A stretch of 64,000 bases of DNA from Oscillospiraceae bacterium (lineage in GTDB: Bacteria; Bacillota; Clostridia; Oscillospirales; Ruminococcaceae): NCBI GenBank assembly GCA_009783205.1, contig WRHO01000002.1:62001-126000 (forward strand), read 5' to 3'. The notes under the pieces are model-generated. The model had not been told where the DNA came from, did no database searches, and saw nothing but the letters and a program-made list of their open reading frames with translations. Positions 7,839 through 17,645 of the stretch are shown here, piece after piece. The position numbers and the translations under genes were made by a program. Numbering within the stretch: the stretch's first letter is position 1; the number at the start of each line of letters is the position of its first letter.

Positions 7839-9206
7839 ATGACAACAATAGCGGCTATTTCCACCCCGAACACAATCGGGAGCGTAGCTATGATACGAAT
7901 TTCCGGCGACGACGCATTTGTTATCGCCGGAAAGGTTTTTAAAAGCGAACAAATCCCCGTTGCCGAAATGCGGGGATATACCGCCGCATACGGAAATATA
8001 TACGACGACGATGTAAAAATTGATGACGGTGTGCTTCTTATATTCCGCGCACCAAAAAGCTATACCGGAGAAAATGTCGCCGAAATCACCTGTCACGGCG
8101 GTGTGTTTGTGGCGAGACGGGTGCTAAAGGCTTGTATAAACGCGGGCGCGACGTTCGCCGAGGCGGGCGAATTTACAAAAAGGGCGGTTCTTAACGGAAA
8201 AATGACCCTTACACAAGCCGAATCGGTCATTGACGTCATAAACTCGGTAAGCGAACAATATCTCACCTGTGCAAATTCGCAGAAATCGGGTTCATTGTAC
8301 CGTAAAATTAACCAAATCGCCGAGCAAATACTAAGCGTTTCTTCGCATATAAGCGCGTGGCTCGATTATCCGGAGGAGGGACTCGACAGCTTTGAGGAAA
8401 GCTCGCATATAGGACAGCTTACCGATTGTAGGCTGCGGCTCGAGCTTTTGCTTAAAAGCTACGACATAGCCGCGGTAATGCGCGAGGGAATTGTTACCGC
8501 AATAGTAGGAAAGCCCAACGTCGGGAAATCCACCCTCATGAATTTGCTTATCGGCAAAAAAAAGAGTATCGTTACAAATATTCCCGGAACAACCCGCGAT
8601 ATTGTCGAATCCTCCCTCAATATAGACGGGGTTGTTCTTCGGCTGTGCGACTGTGCGGGAATACGCGAGACAAGCGATACGGTCGAAAAAATCGGAATTG
8701 AGCTTATGCAAAAACAGATTGAGGAATCGTCGCTCATTATAGCGGTATTTGACAACTCCCGTCCGCTCGAGAAGGAGGATTATGATTTAATAGAGCTAAT
8801 TCGCGGCAAAAAGAGCATATGCGTTATTAACAAATCCGACCTACAAAGCTCGTACGACTTTGCCGTTTTACCGACCGAGTTCAACCGCATAGTGCGAATG
8901 TCCGCAAAAAACGGCTCGGAAGCCGAACGACAAAAGCTCTCCGATGTAATCGTCAGTACCTGTGAGATACATTCGCTCGACCTTTCGGCGGGGTTTATCG
9001 CAAATGAGAGACAGCGCGGGTGCGTCATAAAAGCGGAGGAATATCTTTCACAGGCAATAACCCTCATAGAATCGGGCAATTCGCCGTTAGACGCAACCGG
9101 CTTTATGCTCGAAAACGCGCTCGACGCGCTCTATCAACTGTCCGGAAAAAGCACGAGCAACGAGATAATAGCAGAAGTTTTCAAAAACTTCTGCGTAGGA
9201 AAATGA
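7839..9206 (+). CDS. mnmE: tRNA uridine-5-carboxymethylaminomethyl modification GTPase MnmE
   Basis: A 455-residue GTPase that, with MnmG, modifies the wobble uridine of several tRNAs. Tetrahydrofolate-binding N-terminal domain begins MTTIAAISTPNTIGSVAMIR. The G domain (from about residue 218) has GKPNVGKST (G1), GTTRD (G2), DCAG (G3) and NKSD (G4). The protein ends with the conserved FCVGK motif whose cysteine is catalytically important. The ribosome site is GAGGAG. The last 25 bases of the gene contain a perfect 12-bp inverted repeat that could act as a terminator. Confidence 0.96.
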   Translation: MTTIAAISTPNTIGSVAMIRISGDDAFVIAGKVFKSEQIPVAEMRGYTAAYGNIYDDDVKIDDGVLLIFRAPKSYTGENVAEITCHGGVFVARRVLKACINAGATFAEAGEFTKRAVLNGKMTLTQAESVIDVINSVSEQYLTCANSQKSGSLYRKINQIAEQILSVSSHISAWLDYPEEGLDSFEESSHIGQLTDCRLRLELLLKSYDIAAVMREGIVTAIVGKPNVGKSTLMNLLIGKKKSIVTNIPGTTRDIVESSLNIDGVVLRLCDCAGIRETSDTVEKIGIELMQKQIEESSLIIAVFDNSRPLEKEDYDLIELIRGKKSICVINKSDLQSSYDFAVLPTEFNRIVRMSAKNGSEAERQKLSDVIVSTCEIHSLDLSAGFIANERQRGCVIKAEEYLSQAITLIESGNSPLDATGFMLENALDALYQLSGKSTSNEIIAEVFKNFCVGK

Positions 9207-9322
9207 GAGTATACTACTTAAATAGAGTATACTTTATAATAGCTATTTTTTCCGATAATTATTACCAATTTAAAAAATTTTAAAAAAATAGCAAAAAACA
9301 CGAAACATTTCACAAAAAAGCC

Positions 9323-9351
9323 TTGACAAGTCCTTATATTTTTGATATAAT
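9323..9351 (+). promoter_or_regulatory. Promoter of the large phosphoesterase gene
   Basis: TTGACA (9323-9328), 17-bp spacer, TATAAT (9346-9351). Upstream, at about 9208-9234, is a small repeat of AGTATACT units around an AT-rich centre. A strong AAGGAGG ribosome site is at 9395-9401. Confidence 0.85.
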
Positions 9352-9413
9352 TGCTGACATACAAGAAGTGTGTCTAAATTTATGTAAAATTTTTAAGGAG
9401 GTGTTTTTCTATA

Positions 9414-12400
9414 ATGAAAACACGAATCAGAACGCGCATTTCCCTGTTATTGGTTGTTGCAATGCTGTTTAGCTTGCTTACTCCGGTAACGATGTTGACC
9501 GTAGCGGGCGACAACCCGCCGGAAGACGAGAAAAACCTCGTTTGGGAGGTAGCCGATTTTAACGGCGCAACCACAATAGGCGCAGGTTCAAGCAACCGAA
9601 ATATTGTGGTGAGCGGAAACGATGAAACCTTAGGTTTCGGTTTGAGTACCTCAACAACGAGCGCAATCACGTTTGTTGATGGCTATATGAAGTATAGCCC
9701 CGCATCAAACTATCGAATCGAAATGTACGTAAAAGACGGCGGAACACCCAATTCTTCCGACAGAAACCCGTCAGAAGCGGGTTTTGTACCGACCGTAAGT
9801 CAATTGTACCGGCTCGAGTTTGACGCCGAATTAACCCCCGGTGGCGACCCTCTGCCTAAGTGTGAAATGTACTTAGCCGGCGGCACCAGAAAAGACGCTA
9901 CGAGAATCCCCGGTACATCGACATACTATTATGAATTTATATATACCGAGGGTTTATTTGCTAACGGTAACTCGGGGCAAAACTGGAACTCGAAGGTTTT
10001 TGCCGCGTTGCTCCCGTTTAATACGTCGTCCCCCGGAACGGTATATTTAAGCAAATTCAAGATTTTCGAAATTCTTTGTCCCGTTTGTCACGCGGGCCCC
10101 TGCGTATGCCCTTGTGCATATGGTTGCCCGACCCCCGGCTGTAAGGGCGAATGTCGTTGCGAAACTTGCAGACAATACCCCTGCGAATACGAAGGAATTG
10201 ACTGTGACGAATGCGGAAACCCCTTCTGCCAATGCAGATACGCTTGTTTAGATGAACTCTTGGTTCATTGGGACTTTAATAACACCGATTGGGACGACGA
10301 TTTACCTAAAGCAGTAGGCCCGCAGGATAACCCCGTGAACCCCGGCGGACTGGATGCCTTAGCAAACTACGGCGCAAATGCCGAATTGAAAAAATCAAAT
10401 ATTTACAGACATCATGATGTAAAATATTTCAGCGGTGTTGCCGATTCCGGTAACCCGTACAACAACTCACAAGATTTAAAGCACATGGACGTTGCCGACA
10501 TGACCACAATCTCGGGAACTACCCCGAGACCCTTAGACACTACCGGCGGTAATTGGCTCAGAACCGGCGGTTGGTCAACTGCCGAAAACTACATTTATAT
10601 GTCGTTTAACACGACCGGCTGTGAAGATTTAATACTCACGTATGACCTTTTCGCAACGAGTACATCTACACCCGCCGCGTTAAAGCTCCAATACAGCTAT
10701 GACAGAGACAATTGGATTGATATTGACGATTTCAGCACAAGAGACGCCTCCGGCAATGTAAGCAGGCTGATTAAAAGAAGAGAACATCTTCCCGTTGCGG
10801 TATACAACAAGGAAGAGGTTTACATTCGTTGGTTCGGTCAGAGCAACAGCACCAGCGGAAGACTTGAATTCAGAAATATTCAACTCGTAAGCAACTCCAA
10901 AAACGCAAATCCTCCCGACCCCGTGGAAACGACATTTACACACATTAACTTAGCACCCGGTAAAAACGCAACCGAAATCGGCTTTGCTTGGTTCACGCCC
11001 AAAGGCTGTGTTCCTACAACCGATGAATTTTCAATTCTTCAAATCGCAAAGGCTGCTGACTTAGTAGACGGCAAAATGCCTTCAGACGCGCGCAAAATCT
11101 ATACAAAATCAGCAACCGGCTCATCACGTTACGACACAAATAAGGTTACCGCAACAAACCTCGCGGCAAGCACCGAATATGCTTATCAAGTAGGCTATGA
11201 CACCGGTACCGCAGAAGAATGGAGCAAGGTTTATAAATTCAACACCCAAAACCCTAACGGCAAACACAGCGTTATGGTAGTGGGCGACCCACAGGTTAGC
11301 GGAAGCGATGCAAACTGGAAAGCTACGCTCGCTTGGGCGGCGGAGAAACAGGCTAAGGACGCGGCGTTTATTCTTACCGCCGGCGACCACACCGAGGACG
11401 CAAATAATCATTTACAAGCGGAAGGCTACTCGAGCCCCAATGAGCTCAGAAGCTACCCCGTTGCGGCGGCATACGGTAACCACGACCACCAAATGTCGAC
11501 CGAATTTACCGAAAAAATAAGATATTTACCCTTAATGTACAACTGGCCCGATAATATGAAGAGAGTACAAGAAGCCGGCGGCTTTGACGGATTCGATTAT
11601 TACTTCGTTTACGGCGATGTGCTTTATATCATGTTAGATTCAAACATTAAAAACGTAGCAACACACAGACCTAATATTCAAGCGGCAGTAAACGCACACC
11701 CCGACACCAAATGGAGAGTGGCTGTATTCCACCACGATATTTACGGCGGAAGCAGACACGCGGGTTCCTACTACGGCGACTCGGCACAAATGCAAAAAGA
11801 TTGGTCACCTCTGATGTCACAATTCGACATTGATATAGTGTACAACGGACACGACCACTTATACGCCCGTTCGTATTTATACGAAAACAATGCTAAACAA
11901 AAGAACCAAATGACCGCAACCTTTGACCAGGATTTGGGCGTTAAAAGCCCGAGCGCGGTTGTACTCCCCAAAGGCACACAATACTTCGCGCTTGCAACCC
12001 CCGGAAGTAAGTTCTATCCGTTAGAAGAACAAGAATGGATTGCATACGCAGAAGACCAAAGCAGCTTGCCCGAATTTACGGTAATGACAATCGACGGCGA
12101 CGACGTTGTTGTAGATACCTACCGCAGAACCAACGACGAGGATTTCAAAATTGTGGAATCCATGACATTGCGTAAAAAAGCCACAAGAGACGATTTAGAA
12201 AAAATGATTCCCGGCGCGAAAGCAATCACCCGCGGAAGCATAACCGACGGTTGGGACGACTTCCAAGCGGCAATTGCGGCGGCTGAACTTGTTGTGGATA
12301 ACGCGGCGGCTACGGATGACCAAATTCACAATATTTATACGAATGTTTATGAAAAATATTTCACCCTTACCTTAGCAACAGACAGAGCTATACTCAGAAA

Positions 12401-14327
12401 CCTCATCACCGATGTGACAAATAAGCTCAAAACGAGTAAAGAAGGCTTGTACGCGGGACAATATGCAAGAGGCTCAAAGGCAATATTAGAAGGAGTCTTG
12501 AAAAGTGCTGTTGTCGTAAACGAAAAGAGATATCCTACGGTTGAAGAATCGGCAGAAGCGGTAAGCGCATTACAAGCCGCACTCGCTACCTTTAACGAAG
12601 GCGTAAGCACTAAAGCAATCCCGTGGAAATCCACCCACACGATTACCGAAACCGGAAACAGCACAGTTGACTTAATCGGTTGGATGACCGAAACAAAAAC
12701 AATGCTTACCGGAGACGGCTTCGAAAGATACGACTCAAACCTCACGAAGAAGGACTTCGCAAAGGACAGCAACGACGGTCAGCGTACCGACCCGTCATAC
12801 GGCCCGTATAACGCAAGCGGCGGACGCGGAAACACAGTTGACGGCGGCGGACACATCTCAAAAACTCATATCGGTCAATGGATTCGTTATGAATTAGATG
12901 TTGAAAAAGAAGGCTCCTACGAAATCAAATTAGGCGCGAGAAATGAACAAACCGCACCTCAAACAATTTTTGTAAGAGATATTAACCAAAATATCCTTTC
13001 TACGTTCGTTGTTCCCCCGGGACACGAAAGCGAAGTAGAATGGGCTGACGCGGAATTAGTAACCGCAGACAAGGAAATATACCTCGCTAAAGGCAAAAAT
13101 GTTATCGAGCTTTATTTCAAAAATAACGGCTTATTAGTAACAAATAACGGCAACTACACCGACGGCGCGGACGTTGATATCCTTTCGCTCACCCGCAAAG
13201 GTGACGGAACAGCCCCCGCACCGTTCAAGGTGAACGACGAAGAAAACGGAATCTACTACTTGACTTCTTCTCCGTTGCCTCCGTTAGCGGGAAGCACAAG
13301 TCACTCACAACGCGGTTGGGGTTCGAGAAACTATGAATCAACCGGCAACCCCAAAGGCGATGTTCCCGAAAGAATAATGAAAGCGGCAACACACCTCGTC
13401 TTAGAACTCGCGGGCGACGCAATGCCTACCGGCAACAACCTTCAGCTCGTTGTTCAAACAGACGGCGACGGAATGAACTGGAGACAGACGGACATTAAAA
13501 CGGCGAACTTAGAAGGAATACCCGCCGTAGAAGCAAAAGAGGCTAAACCGAGAACAATGTATACCCTCGCACAGGAAGCTTCGGACGCAATCCCCGCTGT
13601 TCCCGGTCATTATAACGCAGAAACCGGAAACATCGAAATCTTCTTCTCCGACGTTATTTTAGCGGAACAGGCGGAAGCATTAAAACAAATCGAAACCGAC
13701 GGCTGGATTGCGATTTGCTACTACAGCACCGGTTGGAACGAATTAAACGTAATGCGCGCATATTTGAAGTATGATAAGAACACCGTTGAACCTCCCTGCC
13801 CGAGGTGCGGAGATGAAAAAATGTGTTCCTTCTGCCCCGAACATTTCGCTTGTGACAAGCTTTGTCCGACCTGTAAAACCTGCGGACTTTGCACTTTGGT
13901 TTGCGAATTCAAAGGCACTCATCCCACACAGACAACCGGCGGCGGCGGCACAACGCCTCCTCCTCCTGTCGGAGTATGTAAGAAAGGCCCCGGAGACAGC
14001 GCGTGTATGAGATACGATTGTGACATCTGCAACAAGGATAAAGCAAATCTCATATTAGGCGATATTCTTGGTAACGGCGATATAACAATCTTTGACGCTA
14101 TGGAAATTCTTATGTACCTTGTTAAGGTTAGCGATTGTGTTATCCTAAAAGGAAACGACAATGTAACCGCGGAACAAGCTTTGAAAGCGGCAATAATCAG
14201 TAAAGAGGGAATAGAAAAGGGCGAACCCACAATATTCTGCTTTATCGAAATTCTCTTATACCTCGTTAAGATGCCCGATATCGCAATCACCGGCGAGCAT
14301 ATCGCCCCTGCACCGCCTAAAGCTTAA
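9414..14327 (+). CDS. Secreted multidomain metallophosphoesterase with dockerin-like C-terminus
   Basis: A 1637-residue exported protein. Order: signal peptide (1-31, ending near VAGD); an N-terminal beta-rich domain; a Cys-rich knot (about 223-280, CPVCHAGPCVC...); a laminin/CBM-like region; an Fn3-type domain (about 505-610); a calcineurin-like phosphoesterase (about 617-900) with GDPQ, AGDHTED, GNHDH and NGHDH metal motifs, as in purple acid phosphatase relatives; two FIVAR-like helical segments; a CBM6/35-like domain (about 1075-1265); another beta domain; a second Cys-rich segment; a proline linker; and a dockerin-like pair (1548-1637). The substrate is unknown; a cell-wall or plant phosphate ester is possible. 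The last 90 residues are about 88% identical to those of the protein at 49295. Confidence 0.85.
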   Translation: MKTRIRTRISLLLVVAMLFSLLTPVTMLTVAGDNPPEDEKNLVWEVADFNGATTIGAGSSNRNIVVSGNDETLGFGLSTSTTSAITFVDGYMKYSPASNYRIEMYVKDGGTPNSSDRNPSEAGFVPTVSQLYRLEFDAELTPGGDPLPKCEMYLAGGTRKDATRIPGTSTYYYEFIYTEGLFANGNSGQNWNSKVFAALLPFNTSSPGTVYLSKFKIFEILCPVCHAGPCVCPCAYGCPTPGCKGECRCETCRQYPCEYEGIDCDECGNPFCQCRYACLDELLVHWDFNNTDWDDDLPKAVGPQDNPVNPGGLDALANYGANAELKKSNIYRHHDVKYFSGVADSGNPYNNSQDLKHMDVADMTTISGTTPRPLDTTGGNWLRTGGWSTAENYIYMSFNTTGCEDLILTYDLFATSTSTPAALKLQYSYDRDNWIDIDDFSTRDASGNVSRLIKRREHLPVAVYNKEEVYIRWFGQSNSTSGRLEFRNIQLVSNSKNANPPDPVETTFTHINLAPGKNATEIGFAWFTPKGCVPTTDEFSILQIAKAADLVDGKMPSDARKIYTKSATGSSRYDTNKVTATNLAASTEYAYQVGYDTGTAEEWSKVYKFNTQNPNGKHSVMVVGDPQVSGSDANWKATLAWAAEKQAKDAAFILTAGDHTEDANNHLQAEGYSSPNELRSYPVAAAYGNHDHQMSTEFTEKIRYLPLMYNWPDNMKRVQEAGGFDGFDYYFVYGDVLYIMLDSNIKNVATHRPNIQAAVNAHPDTKWRVAVFHHDIYGGSRHAGSYYGDSAQMQKDWSPLMSQFDIDIVYNGHDHLYARSYLYENNAKQKNQMTATFDQDLGVKSPSAVVLPKGTQYFALATPGSKFYPLEEQEWIAYAEDQSSLPEFTVMTIDGDDVVVDTYRRTNDEDFKIVESMTLRKKATRDDLEKMIPGAKAITRGSITDGWDDFQAAIAAAELVVDNAAATDDQIHNIYTNVYEKYFTLTLATDRAILRNLITDVTNKLKTSKEGLYAGQYARGSKAILEGVLKSAVVVNEKRYPTVEESAEAVSALQAALATFNEGVSTKAIPWKSTHTITETGNSTVDLIGWMTETKTMLTGDGFERYDSNLTKKDFAKDSNDGQRTDPSYGPYNASGGRGNTVDGGGHISKTHIGQWIRYELDVEKEGSYEIKLGARNEQTAPQTIFVRDINQNILSTFVVPPGHESEVEWADAELVTADKEIYLAKGKNVIELYFKNNGLLVTNNGNYTDGADVDILSLTRKGDGTAPAPFKVNDEENGIYYLTSSPLPPLAGSTSHSQRGWGSRNYESTGNPKGDVPERIMKAATHLVLELAGDAMPTGNNLQLVVQTDGDGMNWRQTDIKTANLEGIPAVEAKEAKPRTMYTLAQEASDAIPAVPGHYNAETGNIEIFFSDVILAEQAEALKQIETDGWIAICYYSTGWNELNVMRAYLKYDKNTVEPPCPRCGDEKMCSFCPEHFACDKLCPTCKTCGLCTLVCEFKGTHPTQTTGGGGTTPPPPVGVCKKGPGDSACMRYDCDICNKDKANLILGDILGNGDITIFDAMEILMYLVKVSDCVILKGNDNVTAEQALKAAIISKEGIEKGEPTIFCFIEILLYLVKMPDIAITGEHIAPAPPKA

Positions 14328-14330
14328 AGT

Positions 14331-14419
14331 AAACAAGAGCGGAGTCACCGCAGGGCGGGCTTTGCCCGTCCGAAGTGACGTAGCTTGCCGAATATGTAAA
14401 CAAGAGCGGAGTCACCGCT
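14331..14419 (+). repeat. Direct repeat with AAACAAGAGCGGAGTCACCG
   Basis: Two copies of a roughly 22-base unit (14329 and 14396 onward) flank a GC-rich hairpin (GGGCGGGCtttGCCCGTCC). The AAACAAGAG core recurs in other intergenic regions of the window. Confidence 0.55.
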
Positions 14420-14434
14420 TAGCAAAAAAACAAG

Positions 14435-14468
14435 AATCCCCCGATACAATATCGGGGGATTTTCTTTA
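14435..14468. terminator. Bidirectional terminator
   Basis: Strong hairpin AATCCCCCGAT acaat ATCGGGGGATT followed by TTTCTTT on the plus strand and preceded by a run of A that gives a T run on the minus strand. It separates the convergent phosphoesterase and propeller genes. Confidence 0.85.
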
Positions 14469-14518
14469 TGCCTACATTCTTTTCTCACGCTCGTGTTCAC
14501 GGGAATCAACCGTTTCTG

Positions 14519-16750
14519 CTAAAACTTTAGCTCCTGAACCTTAACCAATTCGTCGCCTATGGCGGCGGAAACAATCATACCGTTCGAGATAGCGTATATA
14601 TAGTCGCCGATATACATACCGCGATTAAACTCCCACCAGTCGTTTTCATCAAGAACAATGCTAATCTCTCCTATAAGGCTAAACCCGTCATTGTCGTATG
14701 TGAAAACTGCATATGCCGCTGTCCGCTTATAGCCGCTGTATCCATTGTCGTTCACGGTGTATTCGGAATATGAATACGGGAATCCGATTAAATTTCTATC
14801 GGGTGCGACAAGTGCGGCTTTATGCTCCGACTCAATTGGGCTGTTTGACCATGATTCACCGTCGGGGTTCTCAATTATATATACGTGTCGCTCGGACAAT
14901 TCCTCGTTGTCGGAAACATCGAACATCGAGAGCTTTAACCCCATCCGCCTTCCAAAGTCCGCCTCTTCTCCATCTTCGACGGCGTGTACACCCAAGCCGA
15001 GCAACAATCCGTCCGACCAAGGGTGCAAGTACCGCGAAAAACCGGGAATCTTCAACTCGTCTAATTTAACCGGGCTTGTGGGGTCACTCAAATCGAAGGA
15101 GAACAACGGGTCAACCTGTTTAAAAGTAACGATATAGCCTATATCCCCCACAAATCGCACAGATTGTACGTTTTCGCCTTTTGCAATTCCGTGAACCTCG
15201 CCGAGAATGTTCATATCGCCGTCAAACGTGTATAACGCCCCACCTTGATTACCGTAATTTTCCGACCACCATTTGTCACAGCCTTGGATTAGCGTTTTGT
15301 TTTCTTCGTACCAGTTGTTGTAAACGTCATTGTACCAGTTCATATACACATCGTTGTACCACTCGTCCCATTTTTGCCAATCGCCGCCGAAATCGGGGCT
15401 TTGGGGTTCCTCCGGCTGCTCGGGTCGTTTTGGTATATCGGATGTATCAATATCGGGGTCAAGCCCCCAGACCGACGTAACCACACGGAATATACCGTTA
15501 TACTCATCAAAGCGAAATTGATTCTCTACGCCCCCCTTAGCTTTGCCGGTAGCGGTATAGCTTATCTCGCCGGCATTAATCGCAAATTTGTCGATTATCG
15601 AATATGTCTCGCCGCCGTAATAATATAACATTTCCTCCATGCCCCTAATACCCTCGTGAACGCTTCGGGTCAAATAAATGTTGTCGTTATTCGCATAAAC
15701 AAACCCCGTCGCACCGAGATTTGAGAAAACGGAAACGGACATATCCTCCTCGTTGACATTAAGTCCCCCAATAACCGAATATTGTATCCAGTCGAGCTTA
15801 TCCGGTAAAACGATACAACCCGGCGCGACAAAGGTTCTTTTATCGTTACAACTGAAGGACGGAATATACAGGTCAATTTCCTCCTCCTCAAAATCCTGCG
15901 GAATATCGGGCGTGAAATTGGTAATAAGATAAATATACTCTCCAATCATTCTCGATGAGGTATAGCCGCCGTCCTGTGAATAAACAGAGGCGGGTTCTTC
16001 AAAGTCGCCGTCTAAGTCATACACTTGAAGCACGGTTTGTTGCGCGTGAACGCTCCCGCCCCAACCCATGTCCTCCATTCTGTCCATACGCGCGGTAGGG
16101 GTATCAATGTATTCCGACTTGTTCCAAATTATAATAAGCTTATCGTTGTACAGTAAAAGCTCTTGCGGATAAGCGTTCTCAAGGCTTATTTGTGCGATAA
16201 GCTCCATTTCGCCGTTATCGGGCTCGACAACGCTTATTTTCCCCGATGTACCGCCGCCATAGATGTAGTCGTGGTTATTGCTGACAACAAAAATGTGTTT
16301 TCCGTCTGTTTTAACAATGTCGCTCTCTTGAACCCCCTCAACCTGATTATTTGTATCGGAGAACTCGGTATCGTCTCCCCCGCCCAAATCTCCCCCCTTT
16401 GCCGGAATATCGTAGGACTTGTCATACTCCTCAACCTCGTCGTCGTCCTCAACAATTTCGTCAAAAATCGACATTGCCCCGCCGCGAATCGCCATACTCG
16501 ACGAATACTTAACGCCGTTATTGTAATTGAATTGCTCGTCATTCGCGAGCTTCACGGCTTGATAAATTTCGCCGTAATCGACGGCAATTCGCGATTCGTC
16601 GTAATTGTCGCCGGAAATGTCCCCCCCGTTTTGTTGTTTGTCGCCGTCGCCGTTGCCACTACCCGCCCCCGTTTTTACCGATGTTTTACAGGCGGTCAAA
16701 GAAAGCAACATGACCACCGCAATGACTAAAGCCGTAATACGTTTTAACAT
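14519..16750 (-). CDS. Beta-propeller domain lipoprotein
   Basis: A 743-residue exported lipoprotein. The signal peptide ends in the lipobox LSLTAC, followed by a Gly/Asp/Asn-rich tether. The rest matches the secreted C-terminal beta-propeller family distantly related to WD40 (Pfam Beta_propel): DTNNQVEGVQESDIVKTDG, then repeated blades such as YSYYLVT-like and RFVGDIGYIVTFKQVDPLFSFD. A low-complexity Trp/Tyr-rich insertion (WYNDVYMNWYNDVYNNWY) lies near residue 470. The role is unknown. An AGGAGG site precedes the ATG, and TATAAT (16777-16782 on the minus strand) could be its -10. Confidence 0.8.
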   Translation of the reverse strand: MLKRITALVIAVVMLLSLTACKTSVKTGAGSGNGDGDKQQNGGDISGDNYDESRIAVDYGEIYQAVKLANDEQFNYNNGVKYSSSMAIRGGAMSIFDEIVEDDDEVEEYDKSYDIPAKGGDLGGGDDTEFSDTNNQVEGVQESDIVKTDGKHIFVVSNNHDYIYGGGTSGKISVVEPDNGEMELIAQISLENAYPQELLLYNDKLIIIWNKSEYIDTPTARMDRMEDMGWGGSVHAQQTVLQVYDLDGDFEEPASVYSQDGGYTSSRMIGEYIYLITNFTPDIPQDFEEEEIDLYIPSFSCNDKRTFVAPGCIVLPDKLDWIQYSVIGGLNVNEEDMSVSVFSNLGATGFVYANNDNIYLTRSVHEGIRGMEEMLYYYGGETYSIIDKFAINAGEISYTATGKAKGGVENQFRFDEYNGIFRVVTSVWGLDPDIDTSDIPKRPEQPEEPQSPDFGGDWQKWDEWYNDVYMNWYNDVYNNWYEENKTLIQGCDKWWSENYGNQGGALYTFDGDMNILGEVHGIAKGENVQSVRFVGDIGYIVTFKQVDPLFSFDLSDPTSPVKLDELKIPGFSRYLHPWSDGLLLGLGVHAVEDGEEADFGRRMGLKLSMFDVSDNEELSERHVYIIENPDGESWSNSPIESEHKAALVAPDRNLIGFPYSYSEYTVNDNGYSGYKRTAAYAVFTYDNDGFSLIGEISIVLDENDWWEFNRGMYIGDYIYAISNGMIVSAAIGDELVKVQELKF

Positions 16751-16833
16751 TTGTAGATTCCTCCTGTGATTTTTTAATTATACTCCCTTAAGAAGTATTC
16801 TTTAAACTTAAAACAATATAAAGTATTAAAAGG

Positions 16834-16862
16834 TTGCAAAGCTTATAAAAAAATGATAAAAT
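16834..16862 (+). promoter_or_regulatory. Possible pth promoter
   Basis: TTGCAA (16834-16839), 17 bp, TAAAAT (16857-16862), 30 bases before pth. Confidence 0.4.
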
Positions 16863-16891
16863 AATTATACTATACAAATTGAGGTATTTCA

Positions 16892-17512
16892 ATGTTCTTC
16901 AGAAAAAAAGTCAAAGAAAAAAAGTCCGGGGTTAATTACATCATATGCGGGTTAGGGAACCCGGGAACAAAATATGAGAATACCCGCCACAATTGCGGGT
17001 TTATGGTAATTGACGACCTCGCCGAAAAATACAACTCGACGGTTAAAAAGCTGCGGTTTAAATCGCTAACCGGCGAAATTCGTATAAATGACTCGAAAAT
17101 CCTTTTAATGAAGCCGTCGACCTTCATGAACAAGAGCGGCGAAGCGGTCACCGAGGCGATGCGCTTTTATAAGCTTACGCCCTCACGGGTGTTAATCATC
17201 TGTGACGACATTAATTTTGATGTCGGTGTTATACGTATTCGCGAATCGGGTTCTGACGGCGGGCAAAAAGGATTAAAAAACATAATCCTTCTCTCGGGTT
17301 CTGACGGGTTCCCGCGTGTAAAAATCGGCGTTGGGGGAAAACCGCACCCCGATATGGATTTGGCGGCTTGGGTATTGTCGCCGTTTCAAAAATCGGAAAG
17401 TAAACAACTCGAGTTCGCTCTCGCCAACGCGCTGACGGCGGCGGAATTTTTCGCAGATGATAATATAGTCGGCGCGATGAATAAGCTTAACGGGGTTAAG
17501 TATAGCGTGTGA
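16892..17512 (+). CDS. pth: Peptidyl-tRNA hydrolase
   Basis: A 206-residue enzyme that frees tRNA from prematurely released peptidyl-tRNA. Core starts at YIICGLGNPGTKYENTRHNCGF, containing the catalytic His, and continues with LMKPSTFMNKSGEAV and ICDDINFDVGVIRIRESG, containing the catalytic Asp. The charged 15-residue N-terminal extension (MFFRKKVKEKKSG) is longer than usual; a start inside it has no better ribosome site. The gene stands alone between the propeller lipoprotein and the GH94 gene. Confidence 0.95.
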   Translation: MFFRKKVKEKKSGVNYIICGLGNPGTKYENTRHNCGFMVIDDLAEKYNSTVKKLRFKSLTGEIRINDSKILLMKPSTFMNKSGEAVTEAMRFYKLTPSRVLIICDDINFDVGVIRIRESGSDGGQKGLKNIILLSGSDGFPRVKIGVGGKPHPDMDLAAWVLSPFQKSESKQLEFALANALTAAEFFADDNIVGAMNKLNGVKYSV

Positions 17513-17526
17513 AACTCAAAAACCGT

Positions 17527-17566
17527 CATTTTGCACAAAAACGCGCAATAAACTTTGTGCAAAATG
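17527..17566. promoter_or_regulatory. Perfect 13-bp inverted repeat upstream of GH94 gene
   Basis: CATTTTGCACAAA and TTTGTGCAAAATG with a 14-base centre, ending 7 bases before the proposed -35 box. No T run follows, so an operator or activator site is more likely than a terminator. Confidence 0.5.
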
Positions 17567-17572
17567 CCGCCC

Positions 17573-17601
17573 TTGTGCGATTCTAAAATACGTGTTATTA
17601 T
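17573..17601 (+). promoter_or_regulatory. Possible promoter of GH94 gene
   Basis: TTGTGC (17573-17578), 17 bp, TATTAT (17596-17601). The poor -35 together with the adjacent inverted repeat would fit activator-dependent control. Confidence 0.45.
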
Positions 17602-17645
17602 TAATATAACATAAATTATCCAATAAAATAAACGGAGGAAAACAA

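Noticed and set aside
9171-9195. 12-bp perfect hairpin at the end of mnmE
   Set aside because: It encodes the conserved end of MnmE (VFKNFC), so coding constraint may explain it; noted only as a possible terminator.
16163-16729. Plus-strand open frame of 188 codons opposite the propeller lipoprotein
   Set aside because: Antisense to a clear lipoprotein and composed of residues typical of reversed codons.
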